64,000 nt of DNA, from assembly GCA_964035545.1 (NCBI GenBank), contig OZ037768.1, forward strand, positions 16,709,375-16,773,374, in the 5' to 3' direction. This stretch comes from Bugula neritina. Its lineage: Eukaryota > Bryozoa > Gymnolaemata > Cheilostomatida > Bugulidae. The position numbers were made by a program, and so were the translations under genes. Below, piece by piece: positions 32,813 to 42,663 of the stretch. Position 1 is the stretch's first letter. The number at the start of each line of letters is the position of its first letter. The notes under the pieces were generated by a model. That model made no database searches, was not told the DNA's origin, and was given only the letters and a program-made list of their open reading frames with translations.

Positions 32813-35354
32813 TACCAATACATAAAGTTGTTAAATCTAGAATATAAAAAAACTGTAACAGTATACACATTTAGAAAATACATACATGACTTATCCTGAA
32901 ATCTGCAAAATTGTATCTAATAAAAAAGTACTAAATTGTAATTCAATAATGATTTATATAAACTGACATCCTCATAAAGCATATTTATGGTTGCAGCTGT
33001 CGAAACATACTAGATCTCATAGTACTGAAGCACTGGAGTAGTTTGCATACTCATAATTATGTGAGCCTGGTAAAGCTGCACATAATTTAATAATAACTTC
33101 ACTATTAGATAATTAATGTCTAGGGTACGAAGTTTGCATGCACCCACATACTAGACATGTGCATACACTATGTTATTCAACATATGCTATGTTATTCAAC
33201 ATATGCTACAGGTTTTTGAAACTGCTTTTTCAAATGCTCTAGGTTGATTTTATACTTTTCCAGCTTCTTTTATGAATTATAGAATGCATACAAATACAAG
33301 AATTAACTCCCAATGCTGACGTAGAACTTTGGTTGCTATACAGAAAAACATACAATTAGCATATAATTTTGGCAAAATACAGGTTTTATTACTAGAAATT
33401 GAACTTTATCTCAATGACAAACCAATTGCACTCCAAGTCTCAAAATTCAAAACACGCCACATCCTGAAAATATCAGTTGTTATAGCTAGCGGTTTGCACT
33501 GTGATTTGCACAGGTAATTTTAGCATAGAAGGAAAAGATTGCAATTTAGGTACTCAAACCTATCATTTACAAATAAGAAATGAAACATAACCGTTATAGA
33601 GCATATAATTCTCAGTAAATTGATTTATTATAAATATATCATGAAACCTTTTTGACAATCTTTGATATTGCTGATGCTTTAAAGCAATGCTGCCAAAATT
33701 CAACATTTACTTGTATTTTAACCGCTATTGCGCAAACAACTCAAAAAACACGCTAGGATCAGCTACTAGAAATTGCAACATACTGGACCGATTAACTTAT
33801 AAAAAAAATATCTAAATTCAATTGTTAAAAATTTGTAGTACTAGGCATAAATTGTCCTAATGATATCGCTAACTGTGGGTACATCATACATTCAGATTTC
33901 TAATTTGCTTGAAATATTAGTTGGCCTGTCAATCTCATGAGCTAATATGTTTAAGCATTTTTAAGGCAACTTATTTTATGGGCATTGATTTGGTGAATTG
34001 CTTCCCCTGGTCATCTTATCACAGTCATTGCATACTAAGTCAAAATTACCATATTACTACCTTCATAATCAAATTAATAATATTGTCCAAACTATCTAAT
34101 ATAGGCCCTTCAGTGACTTTGAATCAATAATTATCGTGTAATATCAAATTATTTTTTCAAATTAAAATGTAGTTCAGTGTGCAAAAGATTTAAAAACATT
34201 AGAGCAAATTTATTGCAAATCCTATTAAGTTATGCAATGTGCTTTTTTCAACTTACATATAATAACCTAATGTGCTAAAACAAGGTCTTTTTGAATCTCT
34301 AAGACAGCTACAATATAATTGGGTGCATCACTTGAAACACAATATCCATTATTATTAGCACTTGTAATGCCATCAACTAGATTTGTGCTGCTAAAAATGA
34401 TCACACAAGTCAAATACATGTAAACAAGTTTTCAGGTTGTGCTCATTTTCATAACTGCAGTAGGCTATTGGCTAAATGTTTGTGGGATTTGAAAATCTGT
34501 GCTAAAATATCTAAAATGAGGGTAACCACACAAATATAATTACATTTATAAAGTGAGCTATTTTCTTTCAGCTTCAAATATACACAGTATGGTCTACCTA
34601 ATTTTATTATTAAAATTATTGATTACTAAAAAAATTTCAAAATTATTTCACAACATAGAAATATAGCGTTTATTGGTGAAACAGAGTGTCTGTGCACGTT
34701 CAGTTAGCAGATTTGCTGCAAATATTCATTTTATTTAACAATTTCTGGGCAGTAACACAATGCTACATTTTTTATTATGGCACTTATACTATTTATACCC
34801 TGATACGTTTCTGCCTATAATTATTAGATTGCATAATAATTTTATTTACTCTATCAATTAACGGTAATAAATTTAACATTTTTATTGTTTACCCAATAAT
34901 CAATCATTAAACATTGATGTCAGTATGATCCAATATAGCTACGGATAGTCTCACTATCACTTGATTGTCATGGTCATCATTATCATGTCCATACTGAGTG
35001 AGTATGCAGTGCATTGTGTTTGCAACCATTGCTCTGTAATTTATATACTACTATCATTTTATTAGTTTTACTTCACTGGTATTTTATTTCCTCATTAATT
35101 GCTTTTGGTGCAGAGAGTAATATTTAGCAAAATATTTATTTTAGACGTTAACGAATATATGATTCAGATGACTATAGCCTCAGAATAACATGTATTGTTA
35201 TAGCTATAAGTTGAGTACAGAATTATGTTACTGAGCGTGTAAGTGTTTATTATTTAGTAAAAAATTACCTCTCATGGTTTTACTAGAACTATGATTATAA
35301 ACTTTTAATTGCATATTTTAAGTTAGATAATAATGTTGAACAGTTATTTTAACT
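32813..35354. other. Intergenic region upstream of the CCDC117-like gene
   Basis: AT-rich, with no exon, RNA gene or mobile element I can support. Part of it should hold the minus-strand promoter of the CCDC117-like gene, but no clear core element stands out. Confidence 0.4.
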
Positions 35355-36120
35355 TAATGTTGCAGAAAAGATAAGGAAGAAAAGGGCTGTGTATAAGCAT
35401 ATTAACAAAATCATACGACACTGTAACCATAGATCTAATATGGTACTGTTTGAGAGAACGATCTATCATGGAGGCATATGTAAATAATATTCAAGATATG
35501 TGCAATGAGTGCAAGGCAAGGGTAGCCACAGTAGTTACAGAGACAATATGTTAAGATAGAAGTATGCTCAGCTTTAAGGCTTTTATATGTTTTATCATTC
35601 TAAACATTTTTATAGAGGACGTTCTGTGTGACAGCAACACAGAAACTATAGAGAAAAGATTTGAAATGTGAAGAGTACATCTGGAAGGAGTAGTCTCAAA
35701 CTGAGTAGAAGAAAACTGAACACCTGGTACCAGCTAGTAACATAACTAAGTTGAGGTTGAAAAAGTACAACATGTCGGGCTTCCACAGACACCAACATTT
35801 AAATACCTTGGAATAACAACCTACTAAGACGGGGGGGGGGGGGGGGGGGGAGATGCAACGCAGAGGTGAAGAAAAAAATATGAAAAACATGGGACAATGA
35901 AGAGATTTAACTGGCGCGTTGTGTGACAATGGGTCCACCAACATTGAAGATGCTGCTATACAAAGTGTGCTTTCAGCCAGCACTGTTGTATGGCAATGAT
36001 ATAGCCACTGACACAGCACTTAGAAGAGCGACTCAGCTCCACGGAAATGAGGATGTTACACGACATCGATGCCATAAGCTTGAAAGAACAAAAGGAATGA
36101 GGACATTTGAGGCATAGCAG
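35355..36120 (+). pseudogene. Decayed LINE reverse transcriptase fragment
   Basis: Interrupted frames on the plus strand recall a LINE ORF2. Near 35410 there is SYDTVTIDLIWYCLRER (palm motif A region, Asp kept), then NIQDMCNECKARV. Near 35620 EDVLCDSN stands where the ADD motif would be. Near 35790 TFKYLGITTY is followed by NAEVKKKI, and at 35930 PPTLKMLLYKVCFQPALLYG appears. The order and spacing match RTE/craniate-type LINE proteins. Several stops and frame changes make it a dead copy. The 5' half and the 3' end are missing. Confidence 0.7.
35831..35850. repeat. Poly(G) run of 20
   Basis: Twenty consecutive G inside the LINE relic, at the point where related proteins have a Glu-Asp-Gly-Gly turn after YLGS/I. 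The coding GGNGGN probably seeded slippage. It is the most GC-dense stretch of the region, a strong quadruplex former, and its length may be an assembly estimate. Confidence 0.9.
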
Positions 36121-37616
36121 CAATAAAAGCAGTAGCCCTGTTAATAAGAAAAAGAATGATTAATAATATCATAAATATAATAATACAAATTTCAATTTGA
36201 CAGACAAGTGACTTGACAATTTAAATTTGAATATCTAAAATGAACACCAGTTTAAGTTGGCGGTGCCAATAGCCATAGGATTAGGCTTAGGCCGCATAGC
36301 CAATAGTGAGTATTACTATTAGAATTAGAGCATTATTAGAATTACTATTACTATTAGGCTTGGCAAAATTAATATCACTATCAATATGATTATAAATATT
36401 AAATTTGATCACTAATAGTAATATACTTCACTAATTGAAGTAATTGTTATTATAAAGTTAAATACATCAACATAAAAATAGATCAAGTTAGAAATAAAAT
36501 TAAATGTCAAACTCACACTGAAAGTGAGACCCAAAGGCCAAAGTCAATGCTAAATAGCAATAAACAATCACACTGAATAACATCATCATGATCATAAATG
36601 ATGTTCACTTCAACTACAAGTTAATGATTATCATAATGATAATGATAAAGTTTATTATAAAGATTATAAAAATCTAAATTAATTATAATTATTATTAAAT
36701 TTAAAAGTTATATCATTTTATAACTTAAATTATGATAATCATAGTCATAGTGATAAGCTCGAAGTCGATGACGATTCCGAGTAGTGAGGACTGAGGATGA
36801 TTCTAATCTCGAAGTCGATCTTCACAGTTCACTGATTACTCCAAAACTAAAAGTTCATATTGGATTAAAAGTTAGAAACACTAATAGTAAGACTAAGAGT
36901 AATATAAGCAAATGGAGACACTGTGACTGACAGTGACAGCCGGACATGAGACTGAGTCAGTGAGTGCGACACTCACACTGACAGGTTTTAAGTTAAACTA
37001 TAATAATATTAATGAATTTAATGAAGCCTAAAAATATGAATATCCCAAGAAATTTAAAAAATGGCTTTAGTGTAAATGTTATTTCTGATTTGAAAACACA
37101 CTGTCGGTACTTACTACTATAATTATAATACATTTATATAATATTATTCTAAAATAAAAATTCGCACTGGCGGCTTGAGCTTGTGACTATAGGGCATAGG
37201 CATATCTAGAAAGGCATGTCTATATGAGTAGCGATTCCGGTTTCTTACGTTTCAAATTTTAGTCGTCGATGCAGCTGCAAAAGTGGACAATTAGGTTTGC
37301 AGCTACATACAATTTTACATCAATAGTTATACATTTATATGAAATGTTATCAATGATCTTTATTATAAAAGTAACTATCTATATTCATAGTATTTGTTGA
37401 CAATTATTTTGAACTGAAAAATTGAATTACGGTAATTATTTAATTTTTATTTTATAATACAAATAATATTAATAATAATATTAAAATTATTATTAATAAT
37501 AATAATAATATTATTAATATTAATATTATTATTGGTTGTATCACAGCTTTTAGCTGGTGTAACCTTCTACCATCGGCCTAGATCTACTAGGCTGGGATGG
37601 ATAAAACTTTCCTCAA
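36121..37616. other. Low-complexity AT-rich region
   Basis: Mostly short-word DNA rich in TAAT/ATTA and ATAATAAT with no gene. At 37436-37535 a TAA/TTA microsatellite folds into an almost perfect palindrome. Short patches near 36750-36840 repeat CTCGAAGTCGAT. Confidence 0.5.
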
Positions 37617-37617
37617 A

Positions 37618-37711
37618 AAGTGAGCTGATCCTAGTACTAGTAGTAGTAAGGCTGTCAGTGTCTGCTGAATCACTGATTCAGCAAACAGCCTTACTAGGAT
37701 CAGCTCACTTC
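37618..37711. repeat. Snapback inverted repeat (MITE-like)
   Basis: The outer arms AAGTGAGCTGATCCTAG and its exact complement pair at the two ends. The inner arms GTAAGGCTGT and TGCTGAATCA pair with AACAGCCTTAC and TGATTCAGCA. Two short insertions in the left arm break symmetry. It lies just outside the left arm of the foldback-like element and has no visible target duplication. Confidence 0.65.
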
Positions 37712-37916
37712 AGTCTCAATCACAGTTAGGTGCAGAAATGGAGATTTTGACCAAAAATTCCCCCCTGAATAGCATACTGTTGAAAGTTTTGGGCTTGTGT
37801 TAGATGGGCCCTACCAACATATTTGGAAGTGTAGAAAGCTATGGATACAACTGTTAGACAACGGCTGACTAATGTATCATATTTGTTAGATAGTTGGAAA
37901 TGTCTTTTAAAGATTT

Positions 37917-38195
37917 GTTGAAAGTGTTAGACCAGGCCCTGTCATATTATTTTGTTAGAATGTTGGACTGTTGGAAATTCAATGCTTTTATATATCAAAA
38001 CTCTTGGAGAAGTGTTGAAAGTGTTAGACCAGGCCCTGTCATATTATTTTGTTAGAATGTTGGACTGTTGGAAATTCAATGCTTTTATATATCAACACTC
38101 TTGGAGAAGTGTTGAAAGTGTTAGACCAGGCCCTGTCATATTATTTTGTTAGAATGTTGGACTGTTGGAAATTCAATGCTTTTATATATCAACAT
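37917..38195 (+). repeat. Left arm: 97-bp tandem repeat, about 3 copies
   Basis: The unit contains GTTAGAATGTTGGACTGTTG, ATATATCAACACTCTTGGAG and GTGTTAGACCAGGCCCTGTC. Copies are nearly identical, which suggests recent homogenisation. Each unit carries a 7-bp stem (CAACACT/AGTGTTG) around an 8-base loop. Degenerate relatives of the unit seem to extend upstream to about 37780. Confidence 0.9.
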
Positions 38196-38416
38196 AAAAC
38201 TGAGATGACTTAATTTGTAAGGTAAAAGTGCAACTAGCAACCACAGAGTTGAACAGTAAAGGTGTGAGACTAGCTCCACCCAAATATTTAGATAGGCCTA
38301 TCCACAAATTAATTTACTTATTTACCCCATAACCTTTGCATGCATACCTATATTAGTATTTTAGCTTAGTATCTTAAATGCGTAATAATATAATTGTTAA
38401 TTCCCTCTAAGTGAAT

Positions 38417-38894
38417 AGAGAGAAATTAAAGGGGGGAGTGTAATGTTACGAAATAGGATGTTTACGGAAATTATAACTCATAGTACAATCACGCACAATC
38501 ACAATGTCATCAACCTTAAATTAGCCTAACCACTAGCTGCCAGTAGTCAACCTAATGCTTTTTTAATTACTACCCCAAAACAGTAGCTACGCATGTAGAA
38601 TGATTTATAGTCAGCAGTTATGCTTGCATCAGCTGTGATGTCACACGGTGTTTGTTTACTTCAGTCCACTTCTTTGAAACAGTAAGATCCTACCCCAAAA
38701 TAGCTAAAATGTGAAATCATACCTCTTACAACGCAATGATGTTCATCAAATGGATTAGTATATAAGACAAAACCATTTTTAGTAGTTGCAATATTGTTAG
38801 AGTCATGCTGCCAGTTTAGACAGCATTTTTTAAGTTTACGTAAGACTACCAAAGAGTAGCAGTAAAGCAGTAAAGCTCGCCTGATACAGACTAC
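38417..38894 (+). mobile_element. Possible LTR retrotransposon 3' fragment (PPT plus LTR)
   Basis: A purine tract at 38417-38438 (AGAGAGAAATTAAAGGGGGG and AG) is followed directly by TGTAATGTTACG, the usual layout of a polypurine tract before a Ty3/gypsy LTR. A TATA-like GTATATAAG lies at about 38757. Matching ends of type TGTA...TACA would put the LTR end near 38894. No second LTR, integrase or primer site is seen. The fragment ends about 45 bases before the ATG of the DUF3987-like gene, so it could supply its promoter. Confidence 0.35.
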
Positions 38895-38937
38895 ATCCAG
38901 ACTACATCATCTTTGTATTTATACTTAGAATTATAAA

Positions 38938-41746
38938 ATGATGGACACTAACGCAGATACTGATATAACCAATCTCGACTGTAAAGCTATGTCAGTAGAA
39001 AGCACTGAAATTACTATTACAGATACTTCTGAACATGTAAGTATTTGAATTGTTATTAGTAGCTACGGATTTGCATTATTATATTTATACAACTATTCTT
39101 CTATATTTTGGTAAGGAATAACATTTCTAGGAAATTTAAATGATCAATTGTATTTTTATTTAATAAGTTATCATTTAAACCATATTTTACTTACTTCAGG
39201 TAAATCCTGATCCATTATGGGAAGTGCTCCCCAACACTCCGCTGTTAAAGCTATTAGATGAGACTTCAAAAGAAGCCTCTGTCAACATCTCCATGCTTTT
39301 GCTACCAGTTCTTACAATTGTGTCTGGATTGATGGGGATTTCCACTGTCTCAACTCATAGGGATGAGATAAACTTTTCTGAACCAAATATAATTTGGTCG
39401 GCAGTGGCTGCTCCTCCAGGTTAGACATAATCACGGATAATAGATATTTATGCTTATTAACTAATGATTATTAAAACGCCTAAATTATGAAGAGAACAGA
39501 ATTTTACTCAAAACCATATAAATTAGTCTTTCGCTTAGCATGATTAGAGCATTTTTACCCAAACCTCCACGCTTGTATGTTAGAATAAATTATTAGTGTT
39601 ATTTACTGTTATCTACAGGGTCTCGAAAAACAGTGGCATTGAAGTGTCTGTTGGCAGCCCTCAAGCGAGTGGAAGACACTGTGTGTCATGAACAAGCTGA
39701 AAAAAGTTTTAGTGGGCTTTCAACTCAAGGTAGTTATGCAATGTTTTATAATATTTGCAGTTTGAACTTTTGCTAGAAAAGATAACTTCTTTCAGGTAAT
39801 CATTGTTTATTTAACTTTACTAATAATAATTTTTTTGTTGCTATTTACTAGAACTGCTTTATATATAGATAATGAGCCATGTCTCTCTCGCCTTTTTTGC
39901 TCAAATGAAACTATCACGATGGCAAAATTGCATGAGCAATTATCCACCAATAATGGAACTTATCTCAATATACTGGATGAGATTAAAGGCTTGTTCGAAT
40001 GTCTAGAGAATAAGGGAAGGCCAGATTCCCTAGATAGACGCATTTGGCTAATACTATCTGGTGGTGGAAGCTGGGCCCGAAACAGCAAGCAAGGCCTACA
40101 AGAAATAGAAGAATCAAGATTAAATTACACAGGTACACAAAAGTTTACTGTGTACACATAAAATTTCTTTATTGCCTTTTCTTTTAGTTTGCATTCTATT
40201 GGCTACTTTTCTATTATTTATTAAAAGAAGTGTTGTGCAATGGTATATAATATATTTTACCTGTTGAAACTTTATACAAACTCTTCCATATGTACTTCTA
40301 GGCTTTCTTCAACCTAGGCTGCTCAACCAGCGCATAAAGAGAGACGATATAGACGGTTTTGTGGACCGGCATTTGATATGCTTTACCACAAAGCGCCATG
40401 TCAAGTTTCAGGAGATAAGAAAACGAGTAGAGAGTGGGAAAGATTTGTTCACTCTTTTTTTAAAGGTGTTTCAAAATCACCACTGTTCAGAGGTAAAAAT
40501 TTAAGTAATGAATGTTTGCTGTATAGCTATAAATGTATTTTGATCTGCCAGGGTAACTGGTAACTGGTCTAGCAGGTAGCTGAACTTTAAAACTGGATAC
40601 ATTATAAATTGTATGCAAGTGGACCGAGGATGTAAATAAGTTCATTTTCATTGAAAAAGATTCTTTGCGTGATGTATTTAGATCCTTATAAATTTTAATT
40701 GTGTTCATTCTTACTGTATTCTATACAGGACTGTTTGTTGTATTGTTTAGCATTTTGACGCCATTTAATATTGTGAGGCCACTTTTTCAGAAGAACTTTT
40801 ATAAACTGAATTCGGAAGCAGGCGAGTTGTTCGAAAACTACTTTGATGAGATGGAGGCAAGAACATCTGACCTTCCAGCAGCTGATCCTTTTCTGGGACT
40901 CATTAATAAATCATCAGTGAGTAAAATTTTGGCAATTTTACAAACTTCATAAGCTAGCTTTGACAAATTTCAATGTCTATATACGAATCAAAAAGCTACA
41001 GATACCAGCAGTAACTCAGGTTTGGTTTTTTTAAGTCAGTATCATAGATGCAGCTGAACTCATACATGTTTGTAAAAACCCTGATTGTGGAAACTTACAG
41101 TTGCTTGATAACAGTTATAATTATGCAGGGCCATGTCTCAAGATTGGCAATGGTATTAGAAGCAGCAAACCATGCACTTGAGGGAGGAGCAGCAGTGACT
41201 GGAATCGTACAAGCAACCAGCATGCAACAGGCAATTGCAGTTATGCGGCATCTGGATGGTGGAAAATTAAACGTTATTGGAAAGCCCCAAAGAGAGGGTG
41301 TAAAGGCTAAAGAGGTTAGTGTTTGAAAGAAAAAAATTGCAAGCATGTGCAAACAATTATGAATTATGTTGATACATTTTGTAACACTTTGTAACATCAA
41401 CCTTACCTAATGTGGAGCTGCTGTTGAAAATATAGAACAATTGAAAATGTAGAGCAAATCATCTTTGGAACCTTCCAATGACTGTTCAAGAGATATATGT
41501 AATAAAATTTTGCAGAATAACAGACACTATGGGGCAATGACAGAAGACGAATTTTTAGAGCTGAATGCTACAAAGAGGTTAAATGCTTTAAGGGATAAAG
41601 TAATAACAGCAAGAACCCTGCAACAGAATAAAGTTATTAAGATTGCAAGTGAGTGCAAAGAGTTTTTAATGGCTGCTGCAAAACACGGACTTGGGACCAT
41701 CTCCCAAGGGGCAAGAAAAGATTCCATGCGTTTTGTGAAAAAATAA
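38938..41746 (+). CDS. DUF3987-like P-loop ATPase, intron-containing
   Basis: Eight exons: 38938-39036, 39200-39419, 39619-39729, 39869-40132, 40302-40492, about 40751-40916, 41129-41314, 41516-41746, giving about 490 residues. After a short Thr-rich N-terminus come IWSAVAAPPGSRKTVALK (a Walker A-like loop near residues 104-111, with Arg where the last Gly usually sits), YLNILDEI (Walker B-like, Asp180-Glu181), a GGGSWARNSK segment, FLQPRLL, DRHLICF, KLNSEAGELFENYF, GHVSRLAMVLEAA and a basic C-terminus. This order matches DUF3987 proteins of phages and bacteria, which are often linked to primases, and related metazoan proteins. All junctions keep frame except that between exons 5 and 6, where no canonical GT-AG pair works: a missed microexon, a base error or an early inactivating change. 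It sits between inverted satellite arms, and an ATTAAA at 41817 may end it. The biochemical role is unknown. Confidence 0.6.
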
Positions 41747-41984
41747 AAAAGTAATTCTTGTATATTGGTAATGCTATTTAAAGTGATGTATTTTTTTATA
41801 TTTTAGCAACTTCATTATTAAATACTCAAAATGTCAAAAATACAATTAGTGTTATGACTTTTTTGATTGAATGGAAGCATTGCATTTTAAATGATTGGCT
41901 TCAAAGCATAGTGTAGGATTCAACAAATACATTGCAGCAAAACAATGCATAAACAATATCAACCAATTTTAGATTAGGTAATCC

Positions 41985-42658
41985 ATGAAAGCATTGAATT
42001 TCCAACAGTCTAACATTCCAACAAAATAATATGACAGGGCCTGGTCTAACACTTTCAACACTTCTCCAAGAGTGTTGATATATAAAAGCATTGAATTTCC
42101 AACATTCTAACAAAATAATATGACAGGGCCTGGTCTAACACTTTCAACACTTCTCCAAGAGTGTTGATATATAAAAGCATTGAATTTCCAACAGTCCAAC
42201 ATTCTAACAAAATAATATGACTGAGCCTGGTCTAACACTTTCAACACTTCTCCAAGAGTGTTAATATATAAAAGCATTGAATTTCCAACAGTCCAACATT
42301 CTAACAAAATAATATGACAGGGCCCGGTCTAACACTTTCAACACTTCTCCAAGAGTGTTGATATATAAAAGCATTGAATTTCCAACAGTCCAACATTCTA
42401 ACAAAATAATATGACAGGGCCTGGTCTAACACTTTCAACACTTCTCCAAGAGTGTTGATATATAAAAGCATTGAATTTCCAACAGTCCAACATTCTAACA
42501 AAATAATATGACAGGGCCTGGTCTAACACTTTCAACACTTCTCCAAGAGTGTTGATATATAAAAGCATTGAATTTCCAACAGTCCAACATTCTAACAAAA
42601 TAATATGACAGGGCCTGGTCTAACACTTTCAACACTTCTCCAAGAGTGTTGATATATA
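41985..42658 (-). repeat. Right arm: the same 97-bp unit inverted, about 7 copies
   Basis: Reverse complement of the left-arm unit in seven near-identical copies, differing from one another by a few substitutions (for example CTGAGCC for CAGGGCC near 42225). Open frames through the array are a by-product of a stop-free unit whose length is not a multiple of three. Confidence 0.9.
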
Positions 42659-42663
42659 ACATA

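Larger units (their letters stand above)
37917..42658. mobile_element. Foldback-like element enclosing a DUF3987-type gene
   Basis: Two arrays of the same 97-bp unit face each other: about 2.9 units at 37917-38195 (plus orientation) and about 6.9 units at 41985-42658 (inverted). Between them lie an LTR fragment and an intron-containing ATPase-like gene. Long inverted arms made of tandem repeats are the defining architecture of Foldback/Galileo-type DNA elements. I see no transposase, and the outer ends of the two arms stop at different points of the unit, so no clean terminal repeat or target duplication could be defined. The right outer end abuts the 3' part of a LINE relic. Mobility as one unit is inference. 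Confidence 0.55.

Noticed and set aside
42107-42598. Stacked open frames of about 66 codons in the right satellite arm
   Set aside because: They are the 97-bp unit read through repeatedly; all begin and end at unit boundaries.
41985-42658. CRISPR-like regular repeat array
   Set aside because: The 97-bp units are contiguous with no variable spacers, and the genome is clearly eukaryotic.
37917-42658. LTR retrotransposon with the satellite arms as LTRs
   Set aside because: The arms are inverted, not direct, and consist of tandem units of unequal number.
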